Part shown: positions 47,271-60,769 of the stretch, piece by piece
Numbering within the stretch: the stretch's first letter is position 1
Layout: each line of letters opens with the position of its first letter
Origin: Quercus robur
Lineage: Eukaryota; Streptophyta; Magnoliopsida; Fagales; Fagaceae
Length of the DNA stretch: 64,000 nt
Assembly: GCF_932294415.1 (NCBI RefSeq)
Contig: NC_065541.1
Location: 57,452,290 to 57,516,289 of the forward strand
Direction of reading: 5' to 3'
Made by a program: the position numbers and the translations under genes
The notes under the pieces: generated by a model
Told to the model about the DNA's origin: nothing
The model's input: only the letters and a program-made list of their open reading frames with translations
Databases searched by the model: none

Positions 47271-49573
47271 TCATTTCCAAATAATATCTCCCAAAAATTT
47301 AAGAGCTGGAACACCTCTAATCTCTACATCTACTAGTGGTGCCTGGATCAATTCCAAGCTGGAGAGTTCTGTGTCATTCCGAATCATATCAAGAGCACGC
47401 GACTGATCCTGAAATATGTAAAAAAAGAATACTTTCCATTTCAACTATCCCCAAAAACACAGCAAAATAAAGAAAGAAAAGTAATTCAAACTACACGATG
47501 TTTTCTTCTGGTGTAAAAGGCAAATGCTCACAGTTTGATTGTTCTTGCATTAAGCAAGTTATCACAATCAATACATAATAAAGCATATAATGTGCCAATA
47601 AGTGTGTATACTGATTAATACCTTTCTCTTCATTGCACAAAACTTGCAGTCTGAGGCAGAAGGGGGGAGGATCTGATTAACAATAAGCCTCTTTACAGGA
47701 ACATTTTCCTTCTTCAAGGAGGCACGCAACCTAGAAGACTCACTAACCGCCATTACCTTGCAAAAATAGAAAAATGTGAGTAATTAAGGTAGAAGCATAT
47801 AGCCCAAACTATTCACTCAATAACAAGCTAATCAGCCATCCTACGCTCATGACAACCAACACTCGATTCATTTGAGGTAAACTTAAAGCAAATGGAAGTA
47901 CCACAAAGCAAATAAAGTAATAAACCATTTAGATGACAAGAAAAACAACTGGTATAGAACTGCTTCTAAAGATTCTCACCGTGGGGATTGTTACTATGAC
48001 GAACTCAGTTGAATCTGTGTCACGAAAAAGCTCACGCACTTTTACCATCCTCTCCCGCAGTTTCTCTAACTTGTCAGCCTGCATTATAAAGCAACATTAG
48101 GATATTTTGTAAATCAAAATCAAAATCAAAAAAGAAAATGCAACACCAATTCCTAGTAACATAAGGCTGACCGCATCCAGCCGGGTTTCTTCTTGCCCAA
48201 AAACAGATTTGATGGCTGAGGTGGCCGAAGCTATTTTCTGTCTGAACTGCAAAAGCCAATTTGAATGGAAAAAAAAAAATGTCAATGAAAATGGAAAACA
48301 ACACTAGAAACATTGCGTTGGAAGTAGTACGGAGAACAAGTTTTAATAATTCTTCTGAATTAGTAAGAAATGCTTACATTTTCCAATCCAATCCAATAAG
48401 GTACAATCAAGTGATTACAAGTAGAATATAATTGAAAATGTTCCTTACCTACCCACAAAATGGAAAGTTAACATAAATAGCATCACAATTTTTTTGTCAA
48501 ATGAGTCTAACTGGAAGTTTGTGATGAAGCAACATGTCCAAAAAAAAGGCAATGCTCATGGGACTCTTTAAATCTAAGGTATGATACTTACCGACAGTGT
48601 TGAAAACAGAATGATGAAAGTCTTGGCAATAAGTAATATGGGAAAAAATAACTCAAAGGGGGAGAGAGAGAGAGAGAATGTCAATGATGTCTGAACATAG
48701 TTATATGGACTAAAGGCATCAAAAGAAGGGGGATAGAGTGTTGGATTCTTCTCTCTTTCTCACACACACACAGATGGATTCGTCATCACATAGAAAATCA
48801 ACCATTGTCTTCCATGTTCTACTTGCTTAATCTAATAACATGACTTTGTCCAAAGAATATTATGGACATCATGATTCTCATAGTTAACTTTACACCAATG
48901 GATAATTTCAAATCCACCCATTTTCAATGTTATTTCCAGAATTTAACAGATTCCTCTGTATCACAGTTATGATCAGACCTCTCTCTCTCTCTCTGTGATT
49001 ATCAAAGCTATTCAAAGCTGTTGCCTTAGGGAGATATATTGTGTTGTACTCTTGTGGTTTATGAGTGGTACTCTTCTAGACGAGTTTGGAATTTCAAGTG
49101 AAGAGGTATCCCCATTAGCTGTCACCATTGGAATATTCCTCATCCGGTTGTAGCCACATCTCCCATATACAAGTAATGAATTGTCTAAGGGCTAGTATCT
49201 AAGAATTTCCAGCTCCTCCTTTTATGTACAAGATCTTTATCAATTATTCTCTTTCTTTAACAAAAGCAAAAGAATACAATCTACAAACTTAGCTTAGAAT
49301 CAGCACTTTGACTATATAGTCATCACATTCTTTAAAAATGGCCAATTAAAAGCTATTAGAGCTGGAAAAAATTTTATTTAGTTGCTTTTCCATGACAAAG
49401 AGAGCCAGAAGTCAACTTTGGTCACGCATTATAGTCAACTTATTATAAATTATCAGAAATATGTATCCTGCTAAAAGAATTAAGACACTCAGACAACTCA
49501 CATTCTCACCATGAGTGATAATTTGACTTTTATAATCATTAAATTCTTTTTCTTTTTTTCTTTTTTTTTTTTT

Positions 49574-49612
<39 letters not shown>

Positions 49613-52600
49613 ATTGCTGTAGGTTATTCTTACTCCCCATCCACATGGCTACCTTCAATATCTTGCCTATGGATGCATCCAGGAAGTCTGGCAAGGACAA
49701 AAGACGCAAAGTATGACCCTGTCAAAAATAATTCATTAACTTCAATAGATATTAGACAACATGCATGACACAGAACATTTTATTATGTGCTTACCGTGGG
49801 TGCAGTATCAAAAACTATACGAGTAAACATGTTATAATCTTGTGATTCCAGAAATTGAATAACCTGGCAAGAGGATTTCTAGTTAGTAAGGAAGCAAGGA
49901 AACTAAAAAGATTTATTGTGCAAAACACTGAGCTAAATAAGAACTGCAGATAATACATACCTTGGATATTGCCATAGCTTCATCCAAACCAGGGGGAGGT
50001 GTCTCAAGCAGCTCTCCTAGTTTTAGCTCTCCTAACTTCATCAATCAAAAATACGTCAATCAAAGAGAATATGGACTGTGATCATTCAAAAGTCAGGACA
50101 TTCTTTCTCTTTCTTTCATTTTTATTTCTTTTTTAAAAAATTAAGGAAAGGTATATCATAAACTGTTGGGAGGAAATTTATGATGGGGAAAAAATCCCGA
50201 CTTCTCAGGACTTGACCTCATTTTGCACCATAAGTGAGTAGCTCTACTCGTGCATGTGCAGGTGCATGCATTTGTACACTTACACAGTCACCCAAGGAGA
50301 GAAATAAAACCATGGAAAAACCACTCCACTCAACTCAATTCTGGATAAAAGAAGTTCTGAAGTTATTCTAACTGTAATATAGGGTCAACCATTGAGAATA
50401 GCCCTGGTGTATTGTTATAGAGTTCATACTGAGTAAAGATACTTATAATATAAGGTTATGTTGCAATATCAAGAATTCCTTATAGAGCTTTACCTGGTCG
50501 GCAAGCATTCCGAGGCCCATACCATTCATGAAATCCTGAACCCCAGTTCCACCATTTTTCTGAGTTGCACTGCGGAATTCTTCCCTAGCCTTCTCAGGGT
50601 TTATCTGGCATAAAACTAATGAATTTAACTTAAAGAAATAAGAAAAAAAAAGGGGGGGGGGGGGGGGGGGTGGGGTGGGGGGAAGAAGAAAAAGAATAAG
50701 GACAAGAGAGAGGATAATCATACAGACATCTTTCTATACCTCAAGAGCAAACAATGGAGAATCAGGTCCTTCAACTGGTACCAGTGTTCCTCCAGTCAAA
50801 TCCTAGGATAAATAATACAAGTACATACTCAATCCAATTAGTGAAGTGCTACTTGGCCAGCAGATATTTTAATGCAGAACAAGAAGAAAAAAAAATTTTA
50901 AACCTGAGCAAAAGAATCACTCAAGGAGTGTGCAGGATCAGTGGAAACTACTAGAGTGGGGTGCCCACTGTTAGCAAATTTTACTGCAAGTGAGGCAGCG
51001 CAACTCGTCTTCCCTACCCCTCCCTTTCCACCTAGCATGTAATACTTCCGCTTGGTCCCAGAAACCATATCATCAAACACAGTAACACCTTCAGCAGGAG
51101 TAGACACTGATCTCACTGCCAAAAAGTAGTACACAATAAATATTCATTTTTAACATCCTAAGAAGTTTTTCAATGGGATCAAATTCTTCTCTCTTTGGAA
51201 CATTATTCTTTGGAACTGCAAGGGTGCATAAAAAGAAGCAAAACTTGAATCATCACAGCTATTGCCTTCTAAATAAAAAATAACATTAGAACTCCCCACA
51301 AGGAAAGCGGAAATTTTCATTAGCTTCTTTTTGTCCTTATAAAAAAACCAAAATTATGACTAATTTCTGCTTGTACAGAACCATGATCCTAAATCATGAT
51401 GTAACAAATAAAAACTGGGTCATACATAAAGGCCAATGGGTAATTGGGTGCAACTTCATGTGCTAGTGACTAACATAAAGGTACATCATCCAACAACTTT
51501 CATTCTGGTTTCAGTGAAAAAGAAGAGAAAGCAAATTGAGTCTATGTTTCTCTTATTATATCTTAAAAAATGAAGCACGGGCTCATTTAAACGATTCTTT
51601 TTTTTTTTTTTTTGTGGTTTCATAAAATAAAATTTTAGATTCAAATTTCGGTTTATCCCCTTCTCCTATATTTTCTTGATAACAGGGTGAAAGTTACAGT
51701 CTAAATGAATAGAGAATCAATGAATTCTACAATGGAACGTATCTCATTATGACCCAAAAGCAGAAGACCATTCAAACAAAGTTCTTAGGAAAGAAAATTA
51801 TAACAAAATAACCGAGGCCTCCACACCCTCAAAAGTATGCTTGTTCCTTTCCATCCAGAAAGTTCACAACAGGCATAAAGGAGCTAAGTTCCAAATAACT
51901 GAAGAATATTTTCCAACCCAATCCATCCATCCAGAGAGTAGCTCTACAACATTCCTGGGCTTTACAGCTGATCTACGGTCTCACCACTGCTTCTACACAT
52001 GCAACATCAAATTACTAGACTAATGCCTCTCTTAACAAGGCTATCAACAATTAGAACCTTTCCCCACGCTGCTGTCCACACAAAAGAAGCTACCCTCTTT
52101 GAAGCCTGTGCCCACCAAATACATTTCCAAGGAAATGTGTCACTGCCCTTGTGCCTCTTATAGCATCGTAGTATGACGTAACATCAAATTGACCATCACT
52201 ACTCAATCTCCACTTCATTCCGTTAGGACCTTGCTGCTTGGGAGATTTATTCTTTTCTTCATTCACACTTTTTTTTACATGGAATTTGATTCAATCGGCA
52301 CTTTGTGATAGCCTTGGTTAAAAAAAAAAATTCTTTCTATTCTGTTACCAAAAAAATGTTCTTGAAACAGAAATGGACCTTACTAAAATCTGTGTTCTGC
52401 CTATGCAACAACCAAATGAAAACATTAAAACTTTTTTAGTCCTTACCCTCCATAATTATCTCTTGTTCTATTTATTTCTTCTCCCATAAAGAATTAGTTT
52501 CCACATTTTTTTCCCTGCCTCCTATGTGCTTACTTCTATTCAAGTTCAACCAGACAATCCACCAATTACAACCAAAAAATATTTTTTCATTGAAAACAGA

Positions 52601-52988
52601 CAATTGGTTGTCCCTACAAAAGTATAAATTTCATTATGTAAACCCCAGAAACACTCAAACCAATTAAAATCCCAGTGAAAGTTTCAGTCTTCATATTGAC
52701 ATACATACATATGAATACAGATACAATTTTACCAGCCAAAAATAAAGACCCCCACGAAATAAATCACAACTTAAAAGAATTGGTATTGAAATTTTTTTTA
52801 CCTTGGAGTGATTTTGTGAGAGGTTTCCTTGTGGTGGAAAGTGAGATAAAGTTGAAACTTTTGGTGAGAGAGAATGGTGTGAGGGTCTTGGGAGAGCAAG
52901 AAACCAAACCCACCATAGCCATGGAACTTCTGGAAGCTAAGCTGTGAAGAGAAGCTGAAAAAGTAGAGGGAACAAGACGAGTAGCCAT
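47271..52988 (-). CDS. GET3B: ATPase GET3B, plastid (ArsA/TRC40 family)
   Basis: Plant GET3B-type ATPase that binds tail-anchored membrane proteins, probably in the plastid stroma. Exons (- strand order): 52802-52988, 50904-51115, 50740-50802, 50494-50604, 49961-50035, 49795-49863, 49653-49718, 48172-48246, 47980-48078, 47622-47756, 47271-47408. All splice sites are GT-AG, and the joined frame is 409 aa, family length. Seen: a Ser/Thr-rich transit peptide (about 1-65); deviant P-loop [10 protein letters not shown] (91-100); switch [27 protein letters not shown] (switch II); and the C-x-x-C word CKFC near the C-terminus. The plastid destination is inferred from the transit-like N-terminus and the match to GET3B rather than cytosolic GET3A. 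Confidence 0.93.
49551..49612. repeat. T-run joined to a 29-base G-run in GET3B intron 7
   Basis: About 33 bases of mostly T run straight into 29 consecutive G. A second G-rich tract is at 50653-50681 in intron 3. On the transcribed strand these are C-runs. Either could be partly a sequencing or assembly artefact. Confidence 0.9.
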
Positions 52989-54550
52989 AGTTTTTTTTGG
53001 TAGAAACTAGAAACTGTCCTTTGGCTTTGGACTCTGGAAATTAAAAACCTTCTCTCATTTCCATTTTCTGAGCCAAAAAAAAAATCCTCAATTGTCTACT
53101 GCTATACGACAGGCACTATTTTGTCGTGTGAAACTAGTTGTTAATAATTACTCAACGCCTGTCGTCTACTTTGTAGGACAAAAATTTTAGCCGAATCCAA
53201 CTCAAAATTTTGCCTTTTCTAGTTAGTGTAATCTCTTTCTTAAATCTTAGTATTAGCTTACTTTGGCTAAAAAGAGCCTTGTATCACCAAAAATTATACT
53301 GAATTTTTTTTACTCTTTTTTAAGTTGAGTTGTCATTCACCTCACTTATATCCATCACAATACAAAGATAAAGAAGGAATGTGAAATTTTCAGAGTCTTT
53401 AAACTTTTTGGAGGTGAAAAAGTGTACTTCTAACAAGTATGATAGTTGTTTATTTTATAACTGTATAAGTTTTGTAACTCTGTGACATTCTACATGCAAT
53501 ATCATTCAATACTTGTTGTCCTCTAGTGGAAATGAATGTGCTAATTCATATTTTACGCCACGTCCGGACCTAATGTTTTCTCTTGTCATATATCTTATAG
53601 CTCAATTGAAAATTTGATTGAACTAAATTAATTTCGTTATGCTGATTGCTGACTTGAATTCAATTAAAACTTCGAGTTTGAGCATTCGTAAATCAATGCA
53701 AGTATTTAATATGGCTGTCTCTACTTTCTCTAATGCTTCATTTCCAACATAACACACTTGCCTGCCCTCGTGATTCTCTACAAAAACAAAGAAATCACTT
53801 TCATCTGCTTTGTTCAAATCATTTCATCACACCAGGAAAAAAAATCCTCATCTTTCCATGATAGTACTATGATTGGATATATAGAAAATTCATTGGCTAT
53901 GAAGGTGCATCTGTCACTAGCTTGGCTCATCCATGAAATCACAATAACTGATTATAAGATGTGGAATCAAATATTCATATAGAGGTGGGAGATGGAAAAA
54001 CATTCAGACATCATCTGGCTTGTGTTTAGCTCATGATGGTTCAAAACTCCAAATTCTGATCTGACCCTGCCACGTTGCAGAATAACTCCCATCTGTAAGA
54101 GGGCCTTCATGCAAACATAAACAGATACACTACCATAATAATAATAATAGCAATAAGTTATCCTTGGAAAAGATAAAAACTGTTGGAAACTTTATTGATT
54201 ACAATTAAGCAATTGGTGTTTGTCATTCTGAAATCCTCATGTTGACATTTTCCATCTTCATTCAATGGATTACCAGTGTTTTAGCTGACAGACGCAGCCC
54301 GGCATTTTCATTAGATTATCAAGTGCATAATGCTATGCATAAACCATTTGTGATTGCTTATATGAATAACATGTATAAGCAACTTAATTTTAAAAATATA
54401 TCCCAAAAAAAAAAAAAAAAACCTTTTAACAAAACAAATAAAAATTAGGTTCACAGATAATTATACATTAATCAGAAACCTCATCTGAAAACTGCTATGT
54501 AATTCTTACATAACTAAGAAACATCATCTGAAAACTGCTATGTAATTCTT
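52989..54550. other. GET3B promoter side and spacer to the DNL gene
   Basis: Contains the upstream region of GET3B (just right of 52988) and the 3' flank of the DNL gene. A 25-bp duplication (ATCATCTGAAAACTGCTATGT in part) at about 54481-54550 immediately follows the DNL stop. No gene is seen. Confidence 0.5.
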
Positions 54551-57034
54551 TCAAGGTTTGCTTCCTGCTAAATCTTCAAGCGTCAGATTCAGGGTATCAA
54601 CAGAACCTTTCTTCACTTCCTCACCACGAGCAGCCAGATAATCTTCAATGCTCCCTGGTTGTCCAAACATTCCAAGGTGATCTGCAATCAGGTGTAGATT
54701 ATTACACCCACCACAACGTGCCACCACCACCCCTTTATCATATGATTCGCGACAAACTGTCTTCACAGATCTTGTTTCACAGACCCTGCAAGTAAAGATC
54801 ATGGCAAGATCATGCCTTGCGGATGGCTTCAAGTTAGAATTTGCAGAATACTTCACGGTTGAACTATCATTACTGTTTATATTGGAGGGAGCATTTACTG
54901 AGTCACAATCAGGCTTCAAAGTGCCCGTTTCATGATTTTCCAAATCTTCATTGGCATGGCTGGTTGGTTGTGTTTGTGTCTGAATCCCTCTTTGACAAAA
55001 TTCGGATCTGCTAAAGGATGCATTTGCAGAAGGAAGAGGTCGAAGAGATTGCCAAAAAGATTCTGCCACCAATAAGGGAAAAGCCACACATAGACAGAGA
55101 TGACTAAGATATCAAGCAAATAATATAAACAATAATTCAAGCAGGAAAATATGTTACTTAGGAAGACATTCATCTAAACATTTAAATAAAACAAGGAAAC
55201 TTAACTGAACTACCAAGGTCAGAAATAAACTCTTCTGCAGCGAAAGAGTATATTAGATCAATATAAGCACTTTGAACAGTCCTGAAGTGCTCGTCTCTAC
55301 TCTATCTTCTATAAATGTTTCCACCTCCTAGGTCACAACATCCTTGGTCACCACTCTAGTTTTACTGATTTGAAGTAAAATGTTTCAGTAATGCAGTGGT
55401 GAAATGAGTATTGTGAACTTACTACGTGATCATAGGACAACAAATAGCTAGTATCATTGCTCTTAAGTAAGATGTTTCATTAGTAAGGTAGTAACATGAA
55501 ACTTGAGAAACACATCCATAATTCATCCACTTCACCAAAAGTTCAAGGAAGCATCTCAGTTTAAGGCCTAGAAACCGAGGAATCAAATAAATTTTAGTTT
55601 TAACTGAGGTACCAAAGATTATCAAAACGCATTCAGCACGCCCTTAAGATCAATACAAGGATGTCAAGGATATGTCTTGATCATCACAATATGATTCATC
55701 ATTGCTTGCTAGATTTTTAACAGAATTTCTCAATTTCTTAATTTTTAATTAACTGCATTTTTAATTGATGGTATTACTTTTTCCACTGAAGCTGGTAAGC
55801 CATCAAACCATTGCCAAAAGGGTTAAACCAAACCCCTAATAAAGACCATGTTCAATATTACCCCATAAAATTCTAAATTCAATCAACAAATATGAAATCT
55901 TAATATATTGGTACTTGGTCTTCAGCACACTCATGTGGATTAATAATGCTAAAGAATAATAAGCTAATAATACAAAGTTGCTCTCCAAACTTCAAATCAA
56001 ATGTACTATGTCTGATTCTCATAGTTGAAAAAAGCTATTGAGAGTAATTATAAACCTTATTCAGTTGTTATCCCCTTGTAGCTTCCAACTCTATTCTCAA
56101 TTCTTTTACATGCTCAATAGCAAGTTTGTTTCTTCAAGGAAAATACTAACATTAAATAAATAAAACCCACAGAAAAACCCTTCACCTGTTCAGCCAAGAA
56201 ACTAATAATAAGTTAAAAAGACCAAGTTTTTACATTTAGTCCTTTTTTTATATATAAGATAAAAATTCTACTCTAACTTAATATTTAAATGTATATGCGT
56301 GTGAAGCTCCCTCCTGGAGACTTGAACTCCGGCCCTTGCCCTTCCACACCCCACAAGCACTTATACTTGTGGATTGACCATCGCACCAAGAGAATGTTGT
56401 GGTGCATTCAGTCTTTTCATTCAACTTTAACAAACTAATAATAAGTAAAATCTTAATCTTGAAAAGACCAATTTTTAATAGAACCAAACACAACCCACAA
56501 CCCAAAACCAGCTACATCTTCACAAACAAGTTCAACTCAAAAAAAAAGAAAGTGGCAATACTGAAAAATTGTTAGTGTTTGTTTCAATTTACCTCAGTTT
56601 TCTTAGAAACCAAACATACCATACGACAGTTTTAAACTTCCAAAAACAAAAACTAATAATAAGTTAAAAAAGACCAAATTTTTGCATTCAGTCTTTAATT
56701 TCATTCAACTTTAACAAACTAATAATAAGAAAAATATTCATCTTGAAAAAACCAATTTTTAACAGAACCAAACACAACCCACAACCCACAACCAGCTACA
56801 TCCTCACATTGTTAGAATTTGTTACAATTTACCTCAGTTTTCTTAGAAAACAAACATAGCATACGGATACGGTAGTTTTAAACTTCCAAAAACAAAAACA
56901 TAGTAATCAGAAGAACATTAGTATTATCTTAATTCGTAGAAATCACCTTTAGATTTAAGGAAATGGGTCTGAAGCTGAGTTTGATTGCGGACAAAGAGAG
57001 AGAGCAGTCGCTTCTGGAACATCCTGGCCGCCAT
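54551..57034 (-). CDS. DNL-type zinc-finger protein (Zim17/HEP, Hsp70 escort)
   Basis: Two exons: 56947-57034 (29 codons plus one base) and 54551-55062, joined by a GT-AG intron of 1884 bp. The frame closes to 199 aa. The first exon encodes a basic, acid-free start (MAARMFQKRLLSLFVRNQTQ), a good mitochondrial presequence. After a Ser/Asn-rich linker comes the DNL zinc finger with CRVC (121-124), CGGC (146-149) and HLIADHLG; the D-H-L here replaces the name-giving D-N-L. The family keeps organellar Hsp70 soluble and functional. Mitochondrial targeting is favoured, plastid possible. It lies in tandem with GET3B, 1.56 kb apart, with no sign of shared control. Confidence 0.9.
56195..56905. repeat. 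Tandem duplication in the DNL intron, one unit carrying a SINE
   Basis: Unit A (about 56195-56650) and unit B (about 56651-56905) share AATAATAAGTTAAAAA, CATTCAGTCTTT, ACCAAACACAACCCACAACC and TTTACCTCAGTTTTCTTAGAAA. Unit A without its SINE is about 280 bp. Unit B preserves the empty SINE site. Confidence 0.85.
56246..56404 (-). mobile_element. tRNA-derived SINE in the DNL intron, ~13-bp TSD
   Basis: On the - strand the A-box-like TGGTGCGATGGTC precedes the B-box-like GTTCAAGTCTC by about 45 bp, and a TTTTTATC...ATATAAAAAAA tail follows. Flanks CATTTAGTCCTTT (56233-56245) and CATTCAGTCTTTT (56405-56417) are a slightly decayed target duplication. The tandem unit near 56680-56700 has the site uninterrupted. 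Confidence 0.75.
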
Positions 57035-57431
57035 TGTTTGGTGGTTTCGTAGGTTAGAGAAGCACACGTACGGTCCCAAATTTTTTGTGTTATGCAATGG
57101 AGGAAATTACAGTTTGCCCCGCAAGTTTTGGAATTTATATATTTCTCCCCCCCAGTTCAAGCTTTTTTATTAGTTCCCTTTGTATAATATTAAGTTCATG
57201 TGCATGTTACGCAAGCCTGCCCAAAGTGGATAGCAACGAAACAAGCGGTTTTGGTCCTTTTGGATTAGGTTAGGGTGCTCTATTTTTTATTGGGGTGAGA
57301 AAACCGTGTTCGATAAAAAGATAGCTATTAAAATGAGGTAGAGATAAAAAAGATAGCTATTAAAATGCATGATTGACCGCTCAAATTAAAAACTTTATGA
57401 TATGTAGCATTTTTTCGTCAATTTCATGTTA

Positions 57432-57525
57432 AAGTCTTTTTGAATATATACCACTATAAGTTTTTTTAAGACATTCTCTCCTCTCCCCATGTGCGTGTGT
57501 TAAAAAAAAATACTTAGTATTCTCA
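57432..57525. repeat. Dispersed ~90-bp repeat, copy 2
   Basis: Partner of 26005-26095 (TTTTTGAATATATACCACT...AAGACATTCTCTCCTCTCCCC). Same orientation, unknown family. Confidence 0.7.
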
Positions 57526-57870
57526 AAAGAAGAAAAATATACACTTGTGATATACATGTGACACCAATTGATTGGGACCAACAGAGGTACTTAGAAAGAC
57601 CGAAAGATCATTCGATAATATGTTAAAACTAAATATCATCTTTACCTACCCTAAAAGACCACCCCCAATTTGAAATTCTAGAAACAAATCCCTCAAAATT
57701 TACCTAGTGAATACTATTGGTTCCTAAAATTTGAAATGAGCGTTATTGATCCCTAAAGTTTACTAATGTAATGTTTTGATATAATATAAGAGCTACTTCA
57801 TTTTAAAAATGTCACCCTGTTGTAAGAAAATTAACAAAAGTTACCTCAGGTATCAATAATGCTCAATTCT

Positions 57871-58062
57871 AAAATTTTAGGGACTAATAGTGTTCATTTC
57901 AAACTTCATGGACCAATAACGCTCATTAAGTAAATTTTAGGGACCAATAGCGTTCATTTCAAACTTTATAAACCAATAACGCTCATTAAATAAATTTTAG
58001 GGACCAATAACATTCATTTCAAATTTCTTGGACCAATAATGCTCAACAAGTAAATTTTAGGG
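57871..58062. repeat. Exact 60-bp-period tandem repeat, about 3 copies
   Basis: The word AAATTTTAGGGAC starts the unit at 57872, 57932, 57992 and 58052, always 60 bases apart. Each unit is itself two related 30-bp halves (GACCAATAGCGTTCATT and GACCAATAACGCTCATT). Confidence 0.9.
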
Positions 58063-58835
58063 ACCATCGTAGTTGACTTTCCCATATTCTATGAATCAAA
58101 TAAAAATCATATTGATTATATGGATTTATAATCAATAGTTTTGTAATTCAACTAAAGCTTCCTACTGTGTCCAATAAAAGTTCAAATCTCCACTCATTTT
58201 TGCTGTAACTATCTTAAAAAATGAGTGGTTCTAAACTTCAAGGTTCTTTGGTTGGATTGGGGTTGGACTTATTCTTTAATCTTTTCACATTAAATTTTAA
58301 AGAAAATCAATTTAGCTATTATTTTCACATTATTATATACCTGATAATAATATCATTATAATGATATATTGACAACTAAAGATTATAGTTTGCCTTTTTT
58401 TTAATACTAATAATTGCAATGTTTTTCATTAATTTAGCAAGAACCATAAATGATATTTAAATAATAATTTTTTTTTGGGAGAAGATATTTTAATAATTTA
58501 GGTGTGTCCTGAAGTAGCCACAGGCCCACAACACGTTAATCTATATTACTAATAACTTTGTTCTAACTAAAAAGGACTATAGGTATGGTGTATCCCTTTT
58601 ATTGGATTGTCAGTAACCTAATGATATCGTGGCTACTTATGATCATTCTCACTAATAGTTTTTGAAATAAAAGCTTCCACCTTTATCACTTAAAAATTAA
58701 GAAAGGCAGAGCAGCAACCCAGCCTCACAAGTCACACCACAACGTAAAGAGATAGAGAGAAGAGGGATATCAAAGAGAAGAAAAGATTAGATCAAAGATT
58801 TGTTTTGTCAAGATTTGAGATTTGTTGTGTTGTTA

Positions 58836-58872
<37 letters not shown>

Positions 58873-60769
58873 AGATTGGATTTGTGATTTGTTTGTTGGT
58901 ATTTTTGATTTGTCTAAAGGTTTTTCTTGTTATTTGAATTTGTGAATGGTTTTGTTGGTTTGTCTAAAGGTTCTTTTGTTATTTGGTTTTGTGAATTGTC
59001 CAAAGGATTGTCTCAAGGTTTTTGTTTTTCTTGGCAAATGGAATGCAGTAATGGTAAGGTAAGCTTTTTGTTTTGATTTCATGGGTCAATTTGAAAAGTA
59101 TTTCGGGGGAGGGGGGCCAAAGTATAGCACATTTTGGGCGTTTTCCAGCGATGCATTTTTGGATGGTGGATCCCGTGCATTGTTTACGGGACCCGTAAGT
59201 ACTTTTTTCAACAAAATTTTCATTAAAACTGGGTCCTACGGTACTATTCACACATTTAAAAATTATTTTACTACAGTATTTTTAGTATTCAGTTTTCAAT
59301 TTTCAGCAATAAGTGGTATCCAAATACACTCCAAATGTGCTAAAAAATAATGTAAGGCCCAAAAGTTGCCCAACAATCCACAAAAAACACTCACATCAAC
59401 TTATGTATCCATGAGGTAAAATAGGATTTAGCTACAGTGTTTGTGCAAATATACAAGTCTAACTTATGTAAAATATAAAAAATAACTTCTTATGCTAAGA
59501 TAGACATTAATTTTTATAGGTAGAATACAAACTTTCAATCAGAATAAAAACAATAGATTCTCTAAGTTTGCTTGGCCAAGCACAATCCGTAGAAGATTAG
59601 TGGTTTTTATTTGCTTTTGTCATATTAACTCACAATACTGATTATTCGAGTACATTTAAGTTTATTTGTTGGAAAAGAGATAAGGTCTTAAAGAAATTGA
59701 CAGTAGTGCATATCTAAAATGGCCTAAAATAATATTCTAAAAAAAAAAAAGTTTATTTGTTTGAGTGGACACGATAAGGAAGCCGTTAATGTATGGATTC
59801 TACTGGTCAAACTCAAAATGCAAACTAATACCACATTCCAGTAAAGAAGGTTCACACCAATATCAAAAAGTGGCCGTATATTTTTGCTACTCATCCTTTT
59901 ACTATAGGGCTGCTACTCAGTTCCCAAACGCTCACTATATGTCTCAATGTCAAGCTCAGTGAACATGCATGTCTAGCACTAGTAAGAATTAAAATATTCT
60001 CATATCATATGTATCGCCCTCGGCGGTAGACTTGTCAAGTCGATAGTCTTCTCTTGACTTTAAGTCCAAGCACTCAGGATGGATCTCTCTCCTGTGGAGT
60101 CAGAGACTCAGAATTGGTCTCAGTTGATCCTTAATTTGTTGTCCACCAACTAGGCCAAACCACATTAAAGTTTTACAAGACTGGCTCATGAGGATTCTAA
60201 GCTAATGACAATGACATTGACATTACAATCTATGCTTAGAATTGAGAAGATTATTAAAAAAAAAAAAAAAAATGCTTAGACTTGAGAAATAACCTCTTTT
60301 TTCTAAAGTAATCATGAAAAGGAGATGAGGGAAGGATTAGTGGATTACTTTGAAAATTAATGACTCTTTAAAGCAGCCTCTTTTCTAGACTTCACAGAAC
60401 ATCAACATGATGTTTTCTTAATTGATATTACATCACCAATAAGAAAACATGTTTTCGAAAACATGACCATATTTATTTCCTACTCATTCTTTTATTATAT
60501 GTCAAGCTAAATATACAAGTTTAGCACTTCTTCTTTTCTTTTCTTTTTTTAATGATAATTTGATAGTTACTTTAAGAGGAGGGAGGATTGGGAACATTGA
60601 ACATCATCATTAGAAACACAAAAATATATCAATTAAGTGATATAAACAAGATAAAATATGCTATATCTTCATTGGTGGAGAACACTCAAGTTGACACTTG
60701 ACAATCCTTTCTCTCGACTCCAACATTAACATGCACATTGGTCTAGAACTTAGGATGAATCTCCTCAAG
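58063..60769. other. Intergenic DNA with one MITE and simple repeats, no gene
   Basis: AT-rich. Includes a 30-base T-run (58839-58866), the MITE listed at 59125-59330 and an A-run (60255-60271). The CT- and GA-rich stretch at 58700-58800 resembles a leader but no frame follows it. Confidence 0.55.
59125..59330 (-). mobile_element. hAT-type MITE (TTTGGATACC family)
   Basis: The - strand reads GTATTTGGATACCACTTATTGCTGAAAA, then ACTGTAGTAAAATAATTTTTAAATGTGTGAATAGTACC, then GGGTCCCGTAAACAATGCACGGGATCC in pieces; this is a very common plant MITE pattern. The element ends near GCGTTTTCCAGCG. Target duplication was not resolved. Confidence 0.55.

Noticed and set aside
47271-57034. GET3B and DNL gene as a co-regulated organelle-proteostasis pair
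   Set aside because: Both point the same way and act in organelle protein handling, but they are 1.56 kb apart with separate promoters, and gene order in plants rarely implies shared function.
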